From NCBI RefSeq assembly GCF_011927725.1, contig NZ_JAATJC010000001.1:2177001-2241000 (forward strand): DNA of 64,000 nt. The letters are read 5' to 3'. Positions 43,181 through 56,815 of this stretch are shown in pieces; the first letter of the stretch is position 1; each line of letters opens with the position of its first letter. The translations under genes and the position numbers were made by a program. Origin of the DNA: Sphingomonas kaistensis (GTDB lineage Bacteria; Pseudomonadota; Alphaproteobacteria; Sphingomonadales; Sphingomonadaceae). The notes beneath the pieces were generated by a model. The model was not told where the DNA came from. It searched no databases and saw only the letters and a program-made list of their open reading frames with translations.

Positions 43181-46100
43181 TCAGTCGATCGCCGCCATCA
43201 GCGTCGCGTTGCCGCCCGCCGCGGTGGTATCGATGCAGGTCACCCGCTCGGTCGCGAAACGCGCGACATAGTGCGGACCGCCGGCCTTGGGCCCGGTCCC
43301 GCTGAGCCCCTCGCCGCCGAACGGCTGGCTTTCGACCACGGCGCCGATCTGGTTGCGGTTGATGTAGAGGTTTCCGACCCGGGCCCGCCTCGCGACATGC
43401 TCGGCCACCGTGTCGATCCGGCTTTGCAGGCCCAGCGTCAGGCCGAAGCCGGTCGCGTTGATCTGGTCGATCACCTTGTCGATCTCGCCCGACTTCCAGC
43501 GGATGACGTGGAGGATCGGGCCGAAATGCTCGTCCTTGAGGCTGGCGAGGCTCGGCAGTTCGGCGATCACCGGGGCGACGAAGCTGCCATTATTGGTGGG
43601 CAGCGGAAGCTCCGCGAGCACCTGCCCTGCAGCGCGCAGCACAGCGACATGCGCGTCAAGCGAGGCCTTGGCCTCGCCGTCGATCACCGGGCCGACGTCG
43701 GTGGTCGGAAGCCGCGGGTCGCCGATCGACAAGGCTTCCATCGCACCGCGGATCATCGTCAGCATGGTGTCGGCGACGTCGTCCTGCACGAACAGCACGC
43801 GCAGCGCCGAGCAACGCTGGCCAGCCGACTGGAAGGCCGAGGCGACCACGTCGCGGGTGACCTGCTCGGGCAGCGCCGAACTGTCGACGATCATCGCATT
43901 CTGCCCGCCGGTTTCGGCGATCAGCGGGACGATCGGTCCCTCGCGCTCGGCAAGGCTGCGGTTGATCGCGCGGGCGACGGCGGTCGAGCCGGTAAAGGCG
44001 ACGCCCGACGTCAGGCGATGCGAAACCAGCGCCGCGCCGATCCTGCCATTCCCGACCGCAAGCTGGACGACATCGGCGGGGATGCCGGCTTCGTGCATCA
44101 GCCTGACCGCCAGCGCGCCGATCAGCGGCGTCTGCTCGGCCGGCTTGGCGATCGCGCTATTGCCCGCCGCAAGCGCGGCGGCGACCGGACCGGTGAAGAT
44201 GGCGAGCGGGAAGTTCCACGGACTGATGCACGTCCATACCCCGCGGCCGTGATGGCGAAGCTCGTTCAGCTCGCCGGTCGGTCCGGGCAGGTGCACAGGC
44301 TGGGCCAGGCGGCGCCCTTCGGCAGCGTAATAGCGGAGGAAATCGACGGCTTCGCGTACTTCCAGCACCGCGTCGGGCAGCGACTTGCCGGCTTCGCGAA
44401 TGCAGAGCGAGTAGAACTCCTCGCGGTGCGCTTCGAACAAGTCGGCGGTGCGGTCGAGCAGGCGGGCCCGCGCCTCGCCGCCAATCGCGTCCCACGCCCC
44501 CTGCGACCCTGCAGCACGGGAAAGCATGGCGTCGAGGTCGGCGGGAACCGTCTCGATCACCTCGCCCACCAGCAACGCATGATCGAAGGGCGAGCGCACC
44601 TCGGTACGCGCGCCACTGCCCTCCCCGGCCGTCCAGCGCTTGCGCTCAAGCTCGGCGAGCCGGCGGAGCAGCGGCTCGCGCACGGCGATGTCGGTGAGAT
44701 CGCAGCCGGCGCTGTTACGGCGGGCGGTCCCGAACATCTCGCCCGGCAGGGCGATCGCGGGATTGCGCCGCGGCGACAGCGCGGTCAGCTGCGTCACCGG
44801 ATCGCGAATCAGGTCGTCGACCCCGATCTCGGCGTCGGCGATGCGGTTCACGAAGGAGCTGTTGGCGCCATTCTCGAGCAGGCGCCGGACGAGATAGGCG
44901 AGCAATTCCTTGTGGCTGCCGACCGGGGCGTAGATGCGGACCGGGGTCTGAGGCTGCCCGAGCTCGCGCTCGAGCTTGGCCAGGCCCTCGAACAATTCCT
45001 CGCCCATGCCGTGGAGGCGCTGGAACTCGAACGGGGTGGTCCCGGCTAGCGCCTTGATCGCGCCGATGGTGGTCGCATTGTGCGTGGCGAAGGCCGGGTA
45101 GATGCAGTCGGGCGCGCCCAGCAGGACCTTGGCGCAGGCAAGATAGGAGACGTCGGTCGCCACCTTGCGGGTGAATACCGGATAATCGTCGTAGCCGCCG
45201 ACCTGCGCGACCTTGATCTCACTGTCCCAGTAGGCGCCCTTGACCAGCCTGATCATCAGGGTGCGGCCGTGCGCGCGGGCAAGCGCGACGACCCATTCGG
45301 CGACCGGGCGGGCGCGCTTGGCATAGGCCTGGAGCGCCATGCCAAGGCCGGTCCATCCGTTCGCAAACAGGGCGTCGTCGGCGACGAGGGCTTCGAGGCA
45401 GTCCATCTGCAGCTCGAGCCGGTCGGACTCCTCCGCATCAATGGTCAGGTGGACGTTGGCGGCGCTTGCGGCGGCGGCAAGTTCGCGCAGCACCGGCAGG
45501 ACATAGGCCTTGGCCTCTTCGGCATGCAGCGCCTCGTAGCGCGGATGGAGCGCCGACAGCTTGACCGAGATGCCGGGCGAGCGGACCACGCCCTCCCCTG
45601 CTTCGCGCGCAATACGGCGGATCGCGCCGCGATAGGCCTCGGCATAGCGGTCGGCGTCGGCCAGCGTGCGGGCCGCTTCGCCGAGCATGTCGAAGCTGTG
45701 GCTAAGCCCCTTCTTCCGCTCGGGCGCGGCGCGTTCCAGCGCTTCGTCGATGGTGCGGCCGAACACGAACTGGCCGCCAAGGATCTTCATTGCCTGGCCG
45801 ACCGCAGTGCGGATGACCGGCTCGCCAAGACGCCCGACCGCGCGGCCCAGCGCCGCGCTCCAGGTGCCGCGATTGTCATGCCCGGCGTCGAGCACCTTGC
45901 CGGTCAGCAGAAGCGAAAAGGTCGCGGCGTTAACGAACGGCGATGGGCTGTCGCCCAGTTTTTCGGACCAGTCGGGCCCCGACAGCTTGTCGCGGATCAG
46001 CTCGTCGGCGGTGTGCGCGTCGGGGATACGCAGCAGTGCTTCGGCCAGGCACATCAGCGCTACGCCCTCGTCCGAGCCTAGATCGTAGGCGTGGAGGAAG

Positions 46101-46300
46101 GCGTCCAGTCCGGCCGGCTTGGCACCGCGGACGTGGCCGACCAGGTTGCGCGCGATCGCGTCGGCTTCGCGCGCGGCGCCGGGCGACAATTGCGCCTGCT
46201 CCAGCCGCTCGGCGACGATCTTCTCCTCGTCGCGGCGAGTGTCGCGGCGAACCGCGGCGCGGTCGAGAATGGAAGCACGGACCGGCACGGAGAGGTTCAT
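43181..46300 (-). CDS. putA: Bifunctional proline dehydrogenase / L-glutamate-gamma-semialdehyde dehydrogenase
   Basis: 1039-aa proline catabolic enzyme turning proline to glutamate with FAD and NAD. The PRODH barrel spans about 130-470 (ISVKLSALHPRYEA, RLVKGAYWDSEIK, ATHNATTIGAI, RLHGMGEELFEGL, YAPVGSHKELLAYLVRRLLE in part); the aldehyde dehydrogenase half follows from about 520 with GSTAVARAINR and catalytic Cys830 in SAGQRCSALR. There is no N-terminal ribbon-helix-helix DNA-binding domain, so it is not self-regulating like the E. coli protein. ATG is 9 nt after the secA stop, with GAGG overlapping that stop. Confidence 0.96.
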   Translation of the reverse strand: MNLSVPVRASILDRAAVRRDTRRDEEKIVAERLEQAQLSPGAAREADAIARNLVGHVRGAKPAGLDAFLHAYDLGSDEGVALMCLAEALLRIPDAHTADELIRDKLSGPDWSEKLGDSPSPFVNAATFSLLLTGKVLDAGHDNRGTWSAALGRAVGRLGEPVIRTAVGQAMKILGGQFVFGRTIDEALERAAPERKKGLSHSFDMLGEAARTLADADRYAEAYRGAIRRIAREAGEGVVRSPGISVKLSALHPRYEALHAEEAKAYVLPVLRELAAAASAANVHLTIDAEESDRLELQMDCLEALVADDALFANGWTGLGMALQAYAKRARPVAEWVVALARAHGRTLMIRLVKGAYWDSEIKVAQVGGYDDYPVFTRKVATDVSYLACAKVLLGAPDCIYPAFATHNATTIGAIKALAGTTPFEFQRLHGMGEELFEGLAKLERELGQPQTPVRIYAPVGSHKELLAYLVRRLLENGANSSFVNRIADAEIGVDDLIRDPVTQLTALSPRRNPAIALPGEMFGTARRNSAGCDLTDIAVREPLLRRLAELERKRWTAGEGSGARTEVRSPFDHALLVGEVIETVPADLDAMLSRAAGSQGAWDAIGGEARARLLDRTADLFEAHREEFYSLCIREAGKSLPDAVLEVREAVDFLRYYAAEGRRLAQPVHLPGPTGELNELRHHGRGVWTCISPWNFPLAIFTGPVAAALAAGNSAIAKPAEQTPLIGALAVRLMHEAGIPADVVQLAVGNGRIGAALVSHRLTSGVAFTGSTAVARAINRSLAEREGPIVPLIAETGGQNAMIVDSSALPEQVTRDVVASAFQSAGQRCSALRVLFVQDDVADTMLTMIRGAMEALSIGDPRLPTTDVGPVIDGEAKASLDAHVAVLRAAGQVLAELPLPTNNGSFVAPVIAELPSLASLKDEHFGPILHVIRWKSGEIDKVIDQINATGFGLTLGLQSRIDTVAEHVARRARVGNLYINRNQIGAVVESQPFGGEGLSGTGPKAGGPHYVARFATERVTCIDTTAAGGNATLMAAID

Positions 46301-46309
46301 GTCAGTGCC

Positions 46310-49030
<2,721 letters not shown>

Positions 49031-49098
49031 GGAACTTCCTTAAGGGCGCAGGGCAAGGGCAGACGCGCCCGCGCACGAGCGTTTTTCGAGTGCCGGGC

Positions 49099-49127
49099 GA
49101 TGTAGGTTCGGGGTGCGCCCTAGTCAA
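49099..49127 (-). promoter_or_regulatory. Candidate secA promoter
   Basis: On the minus strand TTGACT (49122-49127) is 17 nt from TACATC (49099-49104), about 70 nt before the secA ATG. The -35 is strong and the -10 weak. Found by eye. Confidence 0.5.
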
Positions 49128-49162
49128 TCAGACAGGGCGCACCATCCCGCCTTGCGCAGGGA

Positions 49163-49480
49163 TCAGAGAACGCCTTCCAGCCACGCCGCAAGCTGGCTCT
49201 TGGGCAGCGCGCCAACCTTCTGCGCGACCGGCTCGCCATTCTTGAACAGCAGCATGGTCGGGATGCCGCGAACGCCATACTTGCCCGGTGTGTCGGGGTT
49301 TTCGTCGATGTTCAGCTTGGCGATGGTGACCTTGTCGCCCATCGTCTGGCTGAGCTCTTCGAGGGCGGGGGCGATCATCTTGCAGGGACCGCACCATTCC
49401 GCCCAGAAATCCACCAGCACGGGCTTGTCGGCGCCGAGGACGTCGGCGGCAAAGCTCTGGTCGGTGATGGTCTGGGTCAT
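49163..49480 (-). CDS. trxA: Thioredoxin
   Basis: 105-aa cytosolic disulfide reductase with WCGPC active site ([19 protein letters not shown]), the cis-Pro loop GIPTMLLF and normal length. Start [13 protein letters not shown] with AGGAG 10 nt upstream. It follows addA on the same strand by 25 bp, the usual alphaproteobacterial order addB-addA-trxA. Confidence 0.97.
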   Translation of the reverse strand: MTQTITDQSFAADVLGADKPVLVDFWAEWCGPCKMIAPALEELSQTMGDKVTIAKLNIDENPDTPGKYGVRGIPTMLLFKNGEPVAQKVGALPKSQLAAWLEGVL

Positions 49481-49505
49481 ATCGCGAAAGCTCCTGATTC
49501 GGGTT

Positions 49506-52500
49506 TCAGCCCATATGGGTAAGTGCCGGCAAGTCCTCAAGCTGGACCGCGAGCATCCGCGGCGCCTCGGTGTAGAGGAGTGCCAGATCGATACGGTGAC
49601 GGGGGAAGATCACCTGCAGCGCCTGGCCATAGGCGCGCATTTGGCGGACGTGACCGGCGGGAATGGCGTCCGGTCCCGCCGGCACCTGGCGACCGGTCTT
49701 GAAATCGACCACCCGCACGACCGCATCGGTGACCAGCAGCCGGTCGACCGTACCGGCGACCACCATTCCGTCCGGCAACGTGGCGGCGATCGGCGCCTCG
49801 GCCAGAGCGGCGGGCGAGAAGAGCTCGGCATAGTCGGGCGCCTCGATGATGCCCAGCGCCGCATCGACCAGCCTGGCGCGCTCTGCCATGTCCAGCTCTC
49901 CGCCCGACTGCTTGAGCCATTCCAGCGCGCCCCGCCGGCGATCCTCGTGAGGCGTTGCGGGTAGCCGCTCGAACAGGGCGTGGAGCAGGCATCCGCGGGT
50001 CGCCGCCGCGGCCAGTTCGGGGGTCGGCGGAGGGCGGCTGTCGGTATCGGCCGTCACCTGCGAAGGCGCGAGCGGGCGCGGCGGACGCGCCTCGAGCGGT
50101 GCCGCGCTTCGGGCCCAGGCCGGTACCGTCACGGGGGCAGCGGCGGGCGGCTGCCCGATCGTCGCGGCAACCGCCTGCTGGCCAGTAGCGTGGCGAAGGA
50201 TGCCAATGGCGTCAGGCTCGATGCCGCCGGCCATCATCGCGGCGGAGACGCTGCTGTGCCAGCTGTCGTCGGAGATGCGGCGGAACGTCTTCAGCCCGGC
50301 CACGACCAACTTTTCGCCTGCCCTGGTCAAGGCCACGTAGAGCAAGCGGAAATGCTCCTCGAGGTCGCGTGCCTTTTCGGCGGCAAGCACCCCGTCGAAC
50401 GGCGGTGCGACCTCGTCCTTGCGGGGACGGATGATCGGGAAGCGGCCGCTTTCGCTCGGCACGTCGAGGATCGCGCTGTTGCCGCCGAGTTCGGACGGAT
50501 TGGCGGTGGCATCGGCAAGGATTACCAGCGGCGCCTCCAGCCCCTTGGCGCCGTGCACGGTCATGATCCGGACAGCGTCGCCGCGTCCTTCGGGATCGCG
50601 CTTCACCTCCAGCTTGCCGTGCGACAGCCAGGCGAGGAATTGCTGCAGGGTGACGGGTTCGCCGCCTTCGAACTGGATGGCGGCGGCGATCAGCTCGCTG
50701 ATCGGGTCGCGCGCCTGCCGGCCGAGGCGGGCGAGCAGCTTGCGCCGTCCGTCCAGCGGCCCCGACAGGATCCGCTCGAGAAAGGCGTGCGGGCCGGTGA
50801 AGTCGGCGACGCGAAGGAGGTCGGCGAGGGTTTCGCGCGCGAAGGTGAAATCGGGCCGCTCGCCGGAGCGATGGCCGAGCTCCTCCCACAGCCTGCGTCG
50901 ACGCTCGCGTCCGGCAAGCTCGTACAATTGCTCCTGGCTCCATCCGACCAGCGGCGAGACAAGCAGGTTGGCGAGATTGAGATCGTCGAGAGGCTGTACC
51001 GCGAAGCGGATCGCGGCGAGCAGGTCCTGCACCGCAAGCGGTTCGGACAGGACCAGGCGATCGAGGCCGGCAGTGCGGACGTTGCGCTCGAACAGCCTCG
51101 CGACCAGTAAAGGCGCCAGGTTCGCACGGCTGCGGACCAGCACCAGGATGTCGCCGGGGCTGAGCGGGCGCCCGGTCGACGCAAGCACCGGGGCGCGATC
51201 GATCTCGGCCTTGATCCAGTCGGCCAGTTCGCTGGCGTAGCGGCGACGCGCCTCGTCTTCCCACTTCTCCTCGCCGTCCCCTTCGTCATCGGGCGAGACA
51301 TGCTCAAACGGCGGCCAGACCTCGACGCTGCCGGCCCGACCGGCGTGGAAGCTGAGGTGCGGCGGCGCTTCCTCGGGCAGGCCAATGCGACTGTGCGTGA
51401 GCTGGCCCAGCACCATGTCGACCACGTCGAGCACCGCCTGCGCCGAACGGAAGCTGCGGCTGATCGAGAGCGACCGGAACGGCATCGCGCCACCCGCCGC
51501 CGCATCGCGGAAGAAGGCGCGGGCCCGCTCGAACTCGGCCGGGTCGGTACCCTGGAAGCCGTAGATCGCCTGCTTGAAGTCGCCCACCATGAACAGGGTG
51601 CGATGCTCCGGACCCGCCCCCTGCCCGCTCCAATATTCCTCGGTCAGCGCCTTGACGATCGCCCACTGGCTTTCGTTGGTGTCCTGCGCCTCGTCGACCA
51701 GCAGATGGTCGGTGCGGCGATCGAGCTTGAAGCGGATCCACTCTCCCATCCCCTCCTGTGCCAGGAGGTTGCGCGACCAGCGGATGAGATCGTCGAAGTC
51801 GGCCACGCCCTCGGCCCGCTTGGCAGCGGCATAGGCATCGGCAAAGCGCTTGCCCGCCCGCAGCCCGGCGGCGAGCAGCCGGACCAGCGCATCCCCGCGA
51901 AGCAGCCCGAGCAATTCCTCGACCTTCTCGCACAAGGCGTCGCTTTCCTCCTGCGCGTCCGGCCAATGCTTGACGAGGTTTTTGACCGAGCGCCGGCTGC
52001 CGCTGCCCGTCAGGACGGTGGCTTGGGCGAAACGTTGAAGCTCGCGGCACCGCTCCGCCGCCGGCAGCGCGAGCCAGCCGTCGATCTCGGGAATGATCGC
52101 TTCGGCGGTCTTGGTGCCCCACCGGCGATAGGCATCGGCGAGGGCCTGAAGCGCGCTGCAATCGAACTCGTCGTCGTGACAACGGGCGGCCACCACCTCC
52201 TCGACGCCGTCTTCGGGCAGGCCCATCATGTCGCGCAGCTCGGCCTCGATGGCGTCCAGCCGGTCGAACCGGGCCATGCCCTCGACCGAACCGGCGCAGC
52301 GCCGCAGGTAGGTCCGCACGTCCGCTTCACCGAGGCGCGAGGCGAGGATTTCGAGGTCGGCGAGGAAGGCGCGGTCGCCGGCGTCGGACCGTTCGGCAAG
52401 GGCGGCCAGCGTGCGCTCGACCAGCGCTTCCTCCTCTCGTCCCTCGATCGGGCGGAAGCCGGGCGTGATCCCCGCTTCCGACGGGAAAGCGGCGAGCAGG

Positions 52501-52892
52501 GTCTGGCAGAAGCTGTGGATGGTCTGGATCCGCAGTCCGCCCGGGCAATCGAGCACGGTGGCGAAAAGCTGCCGGGCCCGGGCAAGCATCGCCCCGGTCG
52601 GCGTGACCCCAAGCGCGACGAGCTCGGCGCCGAGGCCTGCGTCGTCGAGCCCGATCCAGTAGGCCAGCCGCCCCCCGACCCGCTCCGCCATCTCCGCTGC
52701 AGCCGCCTTGGTGAAGGTCAGGCACAGGATCGATTCCGGTGACGCATTCTCGAGCAGCAGCCGAAGCACGCGCGCGGTCAGCACCTGGGTCTTGCCGGTG
52801 CCGGCGCTGGCCGACAGCGAAGCGTGGATGAACGGGTCGGCCGCCGCGGCCTGATCGGGGTCGAGCGGCTTCAGGGCGGAGGGACGCGACAT
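49506..52892 (-). CDS. addA: Double-strand break repair helicase-nuclease AddA
   Basis: 1128-aa UvrD-like helicase with C-terminal RecB-type nuclease, half of the AddAB recombination complex. Walker A is [17 protein letters not shown] (GTGKT 31-35); helicase motifs include [30 protein letters not shown] and [17 protein letters not shown]. The nuclease motif is VVDFKTGRQ near the C-terminus. Gene order to addB is broken by a small plus-strand gene at 52971. Confidence 0.96.
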   Translation of the reverse strand: MSRPSALKPLDPDQAAAADPFIHASLSASAGTGKTQVLTARVLRLLLENASPESILCLTFTKAAAAEMAERVGGRLAYWIGLDDAGLGAELVALGVTPTGAMLARARQLFATVLDCPGGLRIQTIHSFCQTLLAAFPSEAGITPGFRPIEGREEEALVERTLAALAERSDAGDRAFLADLEILASRLGEADVRTYLRRCAGSVEGMARFDRLDAIEAELRDMMGLPEDGVEEVVAARCHDDEFDCSALQALADAYRRWGTKTAEAIIPEIDGWLALPAAERCRELQRFAQATVLTGSGSRRSVKNLVKHWPDAQEESDALCEKVEELLGLLRGDALVRLLAAGLRAGKRFADAYAAAKRAEGVADFDDLIRWSRNLLAQEGMGEWIRFKLDRRTDHLLVDEAQDTNESQWAIVKALTEEYWSGQGAGPEHRTLFMVGDFKQAIYGFQGTDPAEFERARAFFRDAAAGGAMPFRSLSISRSFRSAQAVLDVVDMVLGQLTHSRIGLPEEAPPHLSFHAGRAGSVEVWPPFEHVSPDDEGDGEEKWEDEARRRYASELADWIKAEIDRAPVLASTGRPLSPGDILVLVRSRANLAPLLVARLFERNVRTAGLDRLVLSEPLAVQDLLAAIRFAVQPLDDLNLANLLVSPLVGWSQEQLYELAGRERRRRLWEELGHRSGERPDFTFARETLADLLRVADFTGPHAFLERILSGPLDGRRKLLARLGRQARDPISELIAAAIQFEGGEPVTLQQFLAWLSHGKLEVKRDPEGRGDAVRIMTVHGAKGLEAPLVILADATANPSELGGNSAILDVPSESGRFPIIRPRKDEVAPPFDGVLAAEKARDLEEHFRLLYVALTRAGEKLVVAGLKTFRRISDDSWHSSVSAAMMAGGIEPDAIGILRHATGQQAVAATIGQPPAAAPVTVPAWARSAAPLEARPPRPLAPSQVTADTDSRPPPTPELAAAATRGCLLHALFERLPATPHEDRRRGALEWLKQSGGELDMAERARLVDAALGIIEAPDYAELFSPAALAEAPIAATLPDGMVVAGTVDRLLVTDAVVRVVDFKTGRQVPAGPDAIPAGHVRQMRAYGQALQVIFPRHRIDLALLYTEAPRMLAVQLEDLPALTHMG

Positions 52893-52970
52893 CGCCTGCC
52901 GTCATAACGCTTCCGCTCGGCCACGCCATGCGTTTATGAGGCGCGCGAACACCCCCAGGAGGAGCAACAC

Positions 52971-53117
52971 GTGGCGGACGAGAACAAGAAGCCGGGCAAC
53001 GGCGGCAAGGATGAGGATACGCGCAACTTCAAGGCCGGAATCGCAGTCGGGGTCGGCTCCGCAGCACTGGTCGCCGCGCTGCTTTATGCCCGCTCGGGCA
53101 AGGCAAAGAAGAAGTGA
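52971..53117 (+). CDS. Small 48-aa protein with one transmembrane segment, lodged between addB and addA
   Basis: Starts GTG (MADENKKPGNGGKDEDTR), then one hydrophobic helix GIAVGVGSAALVAALLYA (23-40) and a basic tail RSGKAKKK. AGGAGGAG lies 6 nt upstream (52957-52964), among the best ribosome binding sites in the window. The charge pattern predicts a C-terminal-in orientation. Transcribed against both flanking genes, with 78 bp to addA and 16 bp to the addB stop. No family recognised. Confidence 0.78.
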   Translation: MADENKKPGNGGKDEDTRNFKAGIAVGVGSAALVAALLYARSGKAKKK

Positions 53118-53133
53118 CCAAGGGCGGGGCGGG

Positions 53134-56064
53134 CTAGCTCCGCCCCAGCCATTCCTCCAGCCGCATCAACTGATCGTAATCGCCGTAGCGCGCAAACCGC
53201 GGCTGGAGCTTGGCGGTGAACGGCTCGTGACCGGTCAGCCACCGCGCCGCCGCCTCGCTGAAATGGCGCCGCGCTTCCTCCAGGATGACATCGGCCGGAC
53301 CGATCTCCTCGACAAATCCGCGCCGGTCGCTCCGGTCCTGCTTGGCCAGCGACCAATATTCGAACAAGGTGGGCCGGGCCATGAGGTCGCCGAACCCGCC
53401 GGCCTCGGCGATGAGGCCGAGCAATCCCAACTGCAGCGCGAAGCCCGCCTCGACCTGGTTCTTGGCCGGCGGCTTGCCGGTCTTGAAGTCGAGAATGGCC
53501 AGCTGGCCAACTCCCGGCAACCGGTCGATCCGGTCGGCCCGCCCGATCAGTCGCACCCCGGCGACGTCGGCCTCGCCGTCGACCTCAGCCCCGAACGGAC
53601 GCCGGCCCCGGGTCTGGTTGCTCGCTTCTTCCTCCGCCAGCACCCCGATCGCTTCAATCAGCCGCGGCCCCCACAGCGCCCGCATCAAGGGATGGATATC
53701 ATTCCCCGCAAGCAGATCGCGAGCCCGCGGGAGCAGCCGGGCGGGAGCGCACTGGTCCTCCTCGAACCACTGCTCGAACAAGGCGTGGACGATGGTCCCC
53801 TTCCATGCCGCATCCTGCTCCGCGCCAAGGTCGTCGAGCGGCCTGAGCCGCAGCATGGTCTTGGCATAAAAGGAGAAGGGATCGGCCTTGAGGCGATCGA
53901 GGTCGGTGACCCGGATCCGCTTCGGCCGCTCGGCGCGGGGCGGAGAGGGGCGCGGACGAAGCGCCGGCTGTTCGCGTTCGGGATCGTCCAGCGCCACCGC
54001 CAGCGCCTCCAGACGTTCGTCACGCGGAAGGCCGCCGGTCAGCGCTTCCAGCCTGAGCAGCAGCCGCGAGCTCACCGTCGGTGAGCGGCCGTCGCGGCGG
54101 GCGCGGGTCAGAAGCACATCCTCGGCGCAAAGCAGCCCGGCGAAGTCATGCGCTGACAGGCCGATGCGGATTTCCGGTCCGGGCAGCTTCAACTGCCGTC
54201 GGACCGTCACCGGAAGCCACGGATCGGGGCTCGGCGGCGCCGGCCAGCTGCCTTCGTTGAGGCCGGCCAGGACCATCAGGTCGGTCTTGATCAGGCGCGC
54301 TTCGATCAGGCCGAGGATTCGCACCCGCGGATGCTGGCCATAAGGCGGACGGATCGCGACCCCGTCGAGCAGCGCGCGCAACAAGGGCACGGCATCGTCC
54401 GAACCGACGGGTAGCGCCGCGGTCGCTTCCGAGGCTTCCAGCGCGGCGAGCAGGTCGGCCGCCGCACGCCCGGCGGGTCCGCTCCACGCGCCCTCCCCCG
54501 CAAGCTGTTCCACGCCCCGGCGCAGGCCTGCCGCAAGCCCGGCCAGCGTAAGCGCTCCTTCGAGCAGGGGCGCAATGTCCGCGACGACCGGCTTCAGCCG
54601 CTCCCAGACCTCGGCAAGTCCTGCCTGACCACGGCGATCGTCCCTGATCTTCTGGTCGACCAGCCGCTGCAATCCATCGACCCCGGGCAGCGGCCGGGGA
54701 CCGCGCAGCGCGAGGTCGAGCGCCCGGACATCGTCGAGCCACTCGCGCCGGGTCTCGCCCGCGTGCACCAGGGGATGGCCAAGCAGCGCCAGCAACGGAA
54801 CCGGCGCCAATCGGTCGGCGGCCGCCGCGGTCAGCGCAAGCAGCAGGCTTCCGGGCGGCAGCAGCGACAAGGGCGTGCCGGCGCTGTCGTCGGCCTCGAT
54901 CCCCCACCGGCGAAGATGCACCCCGACCCGCCGGGCGAGTTGCCGGTCGGGCGTGACCAGCGCCGCCGTCCGCCCCTCGATCTCCAGCGCCTCGCGCAAC
55001 GCCAGCGCGATCGCCTGTGCCTCGGACGCCGGATCGGGCAGGATCGCCAGCCGCACCGGCCCAAGCGAGCGTTCTTCCGCGGCAAGCCGGCTCCACCCCT
55101 GGCTGAACGAGGCCGCGGTCAGCGCATGCGCCGCCGCGCGGCTACGCTGCGGCCCATCGGGCGCAGCGCTGTTCGATGGCCACGGACGCACGCTGGCGCG
55201 GTCGACCCGCATGCGCTGCAGCAGCAGCTTCAGATGATATTGCGGGTGGGTCGGCTCAGGCCGGCCATCGTCAGGCTCCTCCCCGCCAAGCGCCTTCCAT
55301 TGTTCCTCGTCGAGCAGGGTTTCGTCGGCCAATGCCGGCAGCACGACCTCGCCATCGGGCATGAAGGCAATCACGCGCAGCAGGTCGGCGACTGCCGGGG
55401 CGGAGGTCGTGATACCGGCAGCGACCGTGAACCCGGCCGGCGGGACGGCCTGCCAACGCCGCGCCGTCGCCCGCAGCAGCAGGTTGCGGCGTTCGACCAG
55501 ATCGATCCGCCCTGCCCGCTGCTGCCGCTCGGGCCAGCGCGTCAGAAGGACCGACAATGTTTCCAGCGCGCGCTGCTGGTGAAGCGCGATTTCGCCGCCC
55601 TCGCCCAGCCTGGCGAGCAGGGCCTTGGGAGTGACCCCCTCCACCAGCAACTGGTCGAGCGTGCGCGCAAGGTCGCCGGCCAGCCGCCACGCTTCGGCCG
55701 TGCCGAGGCCGCGCGCCGACTGGAGCATGCCCGCAAGCTCGGCCTGGCGGGTAAGCGGATCGACCGCGGGGGCGATCGGGTCACCGGTCAGGCTTTCAAA
55801 GGCGCCGCCAATCCGTTCGTCGAGGGAAGGATCGCCGATCGGGATCAGCCGCGGCAACAGCAGTCCGGTGCCGCTCGCCCGGACGAACGCCTCGGTCACG
55901 GTGCGCACCGCGCGGGCATTGGGAAGAAGGACGCGTCCCCGCGCAAGCGCCAGCGGGTCGCCTCCGTGGCGACTGATCAGCTCAAGCGCGAGGGCGTCGG
56001 CAAAGCTTGCCTCGGCGGGGATCGACCACAGGCTCGGGCCGGGCCGCGGCTCACTCGCGGGCAA
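53134..56064 (-). CDS. addB: Double-strand break repair protein AddB
   Basis: 976-aa partner of AddA, alphaproteobacterial type. It opens with SLWSIPAEASFADALALEL and contains ARGRVLLPNARAVR; an inactivated helicase core fills the middle, and the C-terminal nuclease has LKADPFSFYAKTMLRL, GTIVHALFEQW and AILDFKTGKPP. TTG start is chosen because GAGGA lies 5 nt upstream and the frame matches; it overlaps the murU-like gene's 3' end by 14 nt. No Fe-S cysteine cluster is apparent. Confidence 0.93.
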   Translation of the reverse strand: MPASEPRPGPSLWSIPAEASFADALALELISRHGGDPLALARGRVLLPNARAVRTVTEAFVRASGTGLLLPRLIPIGDPSLDERIGGAFESLTGDPIAPAVDPLTRQAELAGMLQSARGLGTAEAWRLAGDLARTLDQLLVEGVTPKALLARLGEGGEIALHQQRALETLSVLLTRWPERQQRAGRIDLVERRNLLLRATARRWQAVPPAGFTVAAGITTSAPAVADLLRVIAFMPDGEVVLPALADETLLDEEQWKALGGEEPDDGRPEPTHPQYHLKLLLQRMRVDRASVRPWPSNSAAPDGPQRSRAAAHALTAASFSQGWSRLAAEERSLGPVRLAILPDPASEAQAIALALREALEIEGRTAALVTPDRQLARRVGVHLRRWGIEADDSAGTPLSLLPPGSLLLALTAAAADRLAPVPLLALLGHPLVHAGETRREWLDDVRALDLALRGPRPLPGVDGLQRLVDQKIRDDRRGQAGLAEVWERLKPVVADIAPLLEGALTLAGLAAGLRRGVEQLAGEGAWSGPAGRAAADLLAALEASEATAALPVGSDDAVPLLRALLDGVAIRPPYGQHPRVRILGLIEARLIKTDLMVLAGLNEGSWPAPPSPDPWLPVTVRRQLKLPGPEIRIGLSAHDFAGLLCAEDVLLTRARRDGRSPTVSSRLLLRLEALTGGLPRDERLEALAVALDDPEREQPALRPRPSPPRAERPKRIRVTDLDRLKADPFSFYAKTMLRLRPLDDLGAEQDAAWKGTIVHALFEQWFEEDQCAPARLLPRARDLLAGNDIHPLMRALWGPRLIEAIGVLAEEEASNQTRGRRPFGAEVDGEADVAGVRLIGRADRIDRLPGVGQLAILDFKTGKPPAKNQVEAGFALQLGLLGLIAEAGGFGDLMARPTLFEYWSLAKQDRSDRRGFVEEIGPADVILEEARRHFSEAAARWLTGHEPFTAKLQPRFARYGDYDQLMRLEEWLGRS

Positions 56065-56815
56065 GCGCTTCCTCGGTGGCGGAAATGGCGCCCGGCGTCC
56101 CGACGTCGAACCACAAGCCTTGATGGACGACCCCGAAGCAGCGGCCTTCCTCGATCGCCCGGTCCCACAGGATATTGGTGGAAAACGGTCCATCCGGCGC
56201 ACCGTCGAGAAGGCGCTGGGCCATGATCTGGATGCCGGTATAGACGAAGGGGGCGATGCGGCCGGGCGCGCGACGGCGCAAGCGGCCGCCCGCATCCATG
56301 TGGAAGTCGCCGCTCCCGCCATGATTGCCGGCCCGCGCCTGTGGCACCAGCAACAAAAGGGCGTCCATTCGGTCGCCGTCCCAGTGGCTGGCGAGCAGCT
56401 TCAGCGTGTCGCTCGGCCCGTCGACCCAGAAATTGTCGCTGTTCACCGCCAGGAACGGATCGCAATCGATCAGCGGACGCGCCCGTACCAGCCCGCCGCC
56501 GGTTTCCAGCAGCAGCTCGCGTTCGTCGCTGATCGCGACATCGAGGTCCTTGCAGCGCGCCTTGAGATGCGCCTCGAGGCTGTCGGCGAGATAATGGACA
56601 TTCACCACCACCCGCTCGACCCCGGACGCGCGCAGGCGATCGAGGACATGATCGAGCAGCGCCTTGCCGGCGACCTCGACCAGCGGCTTGGGCCGGGTCG
56701 CGGTCAGCGGGCGCATCCGCTTGCCAAGGCCCGCCGCCATCACCATCGCGCAGCGTGGAACGGTGGCGCTGATGTCCGGGCGGATGCGCAGGGTGCGGTG
56801 GAGAGTGGCGGTCAT
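56051..56815 (-). CDS. murU: Sugar-1-phosphate nucleotidyltransferase, MurU-like
   Basis: 254-aa nucleotidyltransferase: MVMAAGLGKRMRPLTATRPK is the nucleotide-binding signature, followed by VNVHYLADSLEAHL and LAVNSDNFWVDG. Next to an AmgK-like kinase it most likely makes UDP-MurNAc from MurNAc-1-phosphate in wall recycling, as in Pseudomonas. ATGA overlap with the kinase gene. Assignment rests partly on context; a GDP-mannose-type pyrophosphorylase is the alternative. Confidence 0.87.
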   Translation of the reverse strand: MTATLHRTLRIRPDISATVPRCAMVMAAGLGKRMRPLTATRPKPLVEVAGKALLDHVLDRLRASGVERVVVNVHYLADSLEAHLKARCKDLDVAISDERELLLETGGGLVRARPLIDCDPFLAVNSDNFWVDGPSDTLKLLASHWDGDRMDALLLLVPQARAGNHGGSGDFHMDAGGRLRRRAPGRIAPFVYTGIQIMAQRLLDGAPDGPFSTNILWDRAIEEGRCFGVVHQGLWFDVGTPGAISATEEALARE

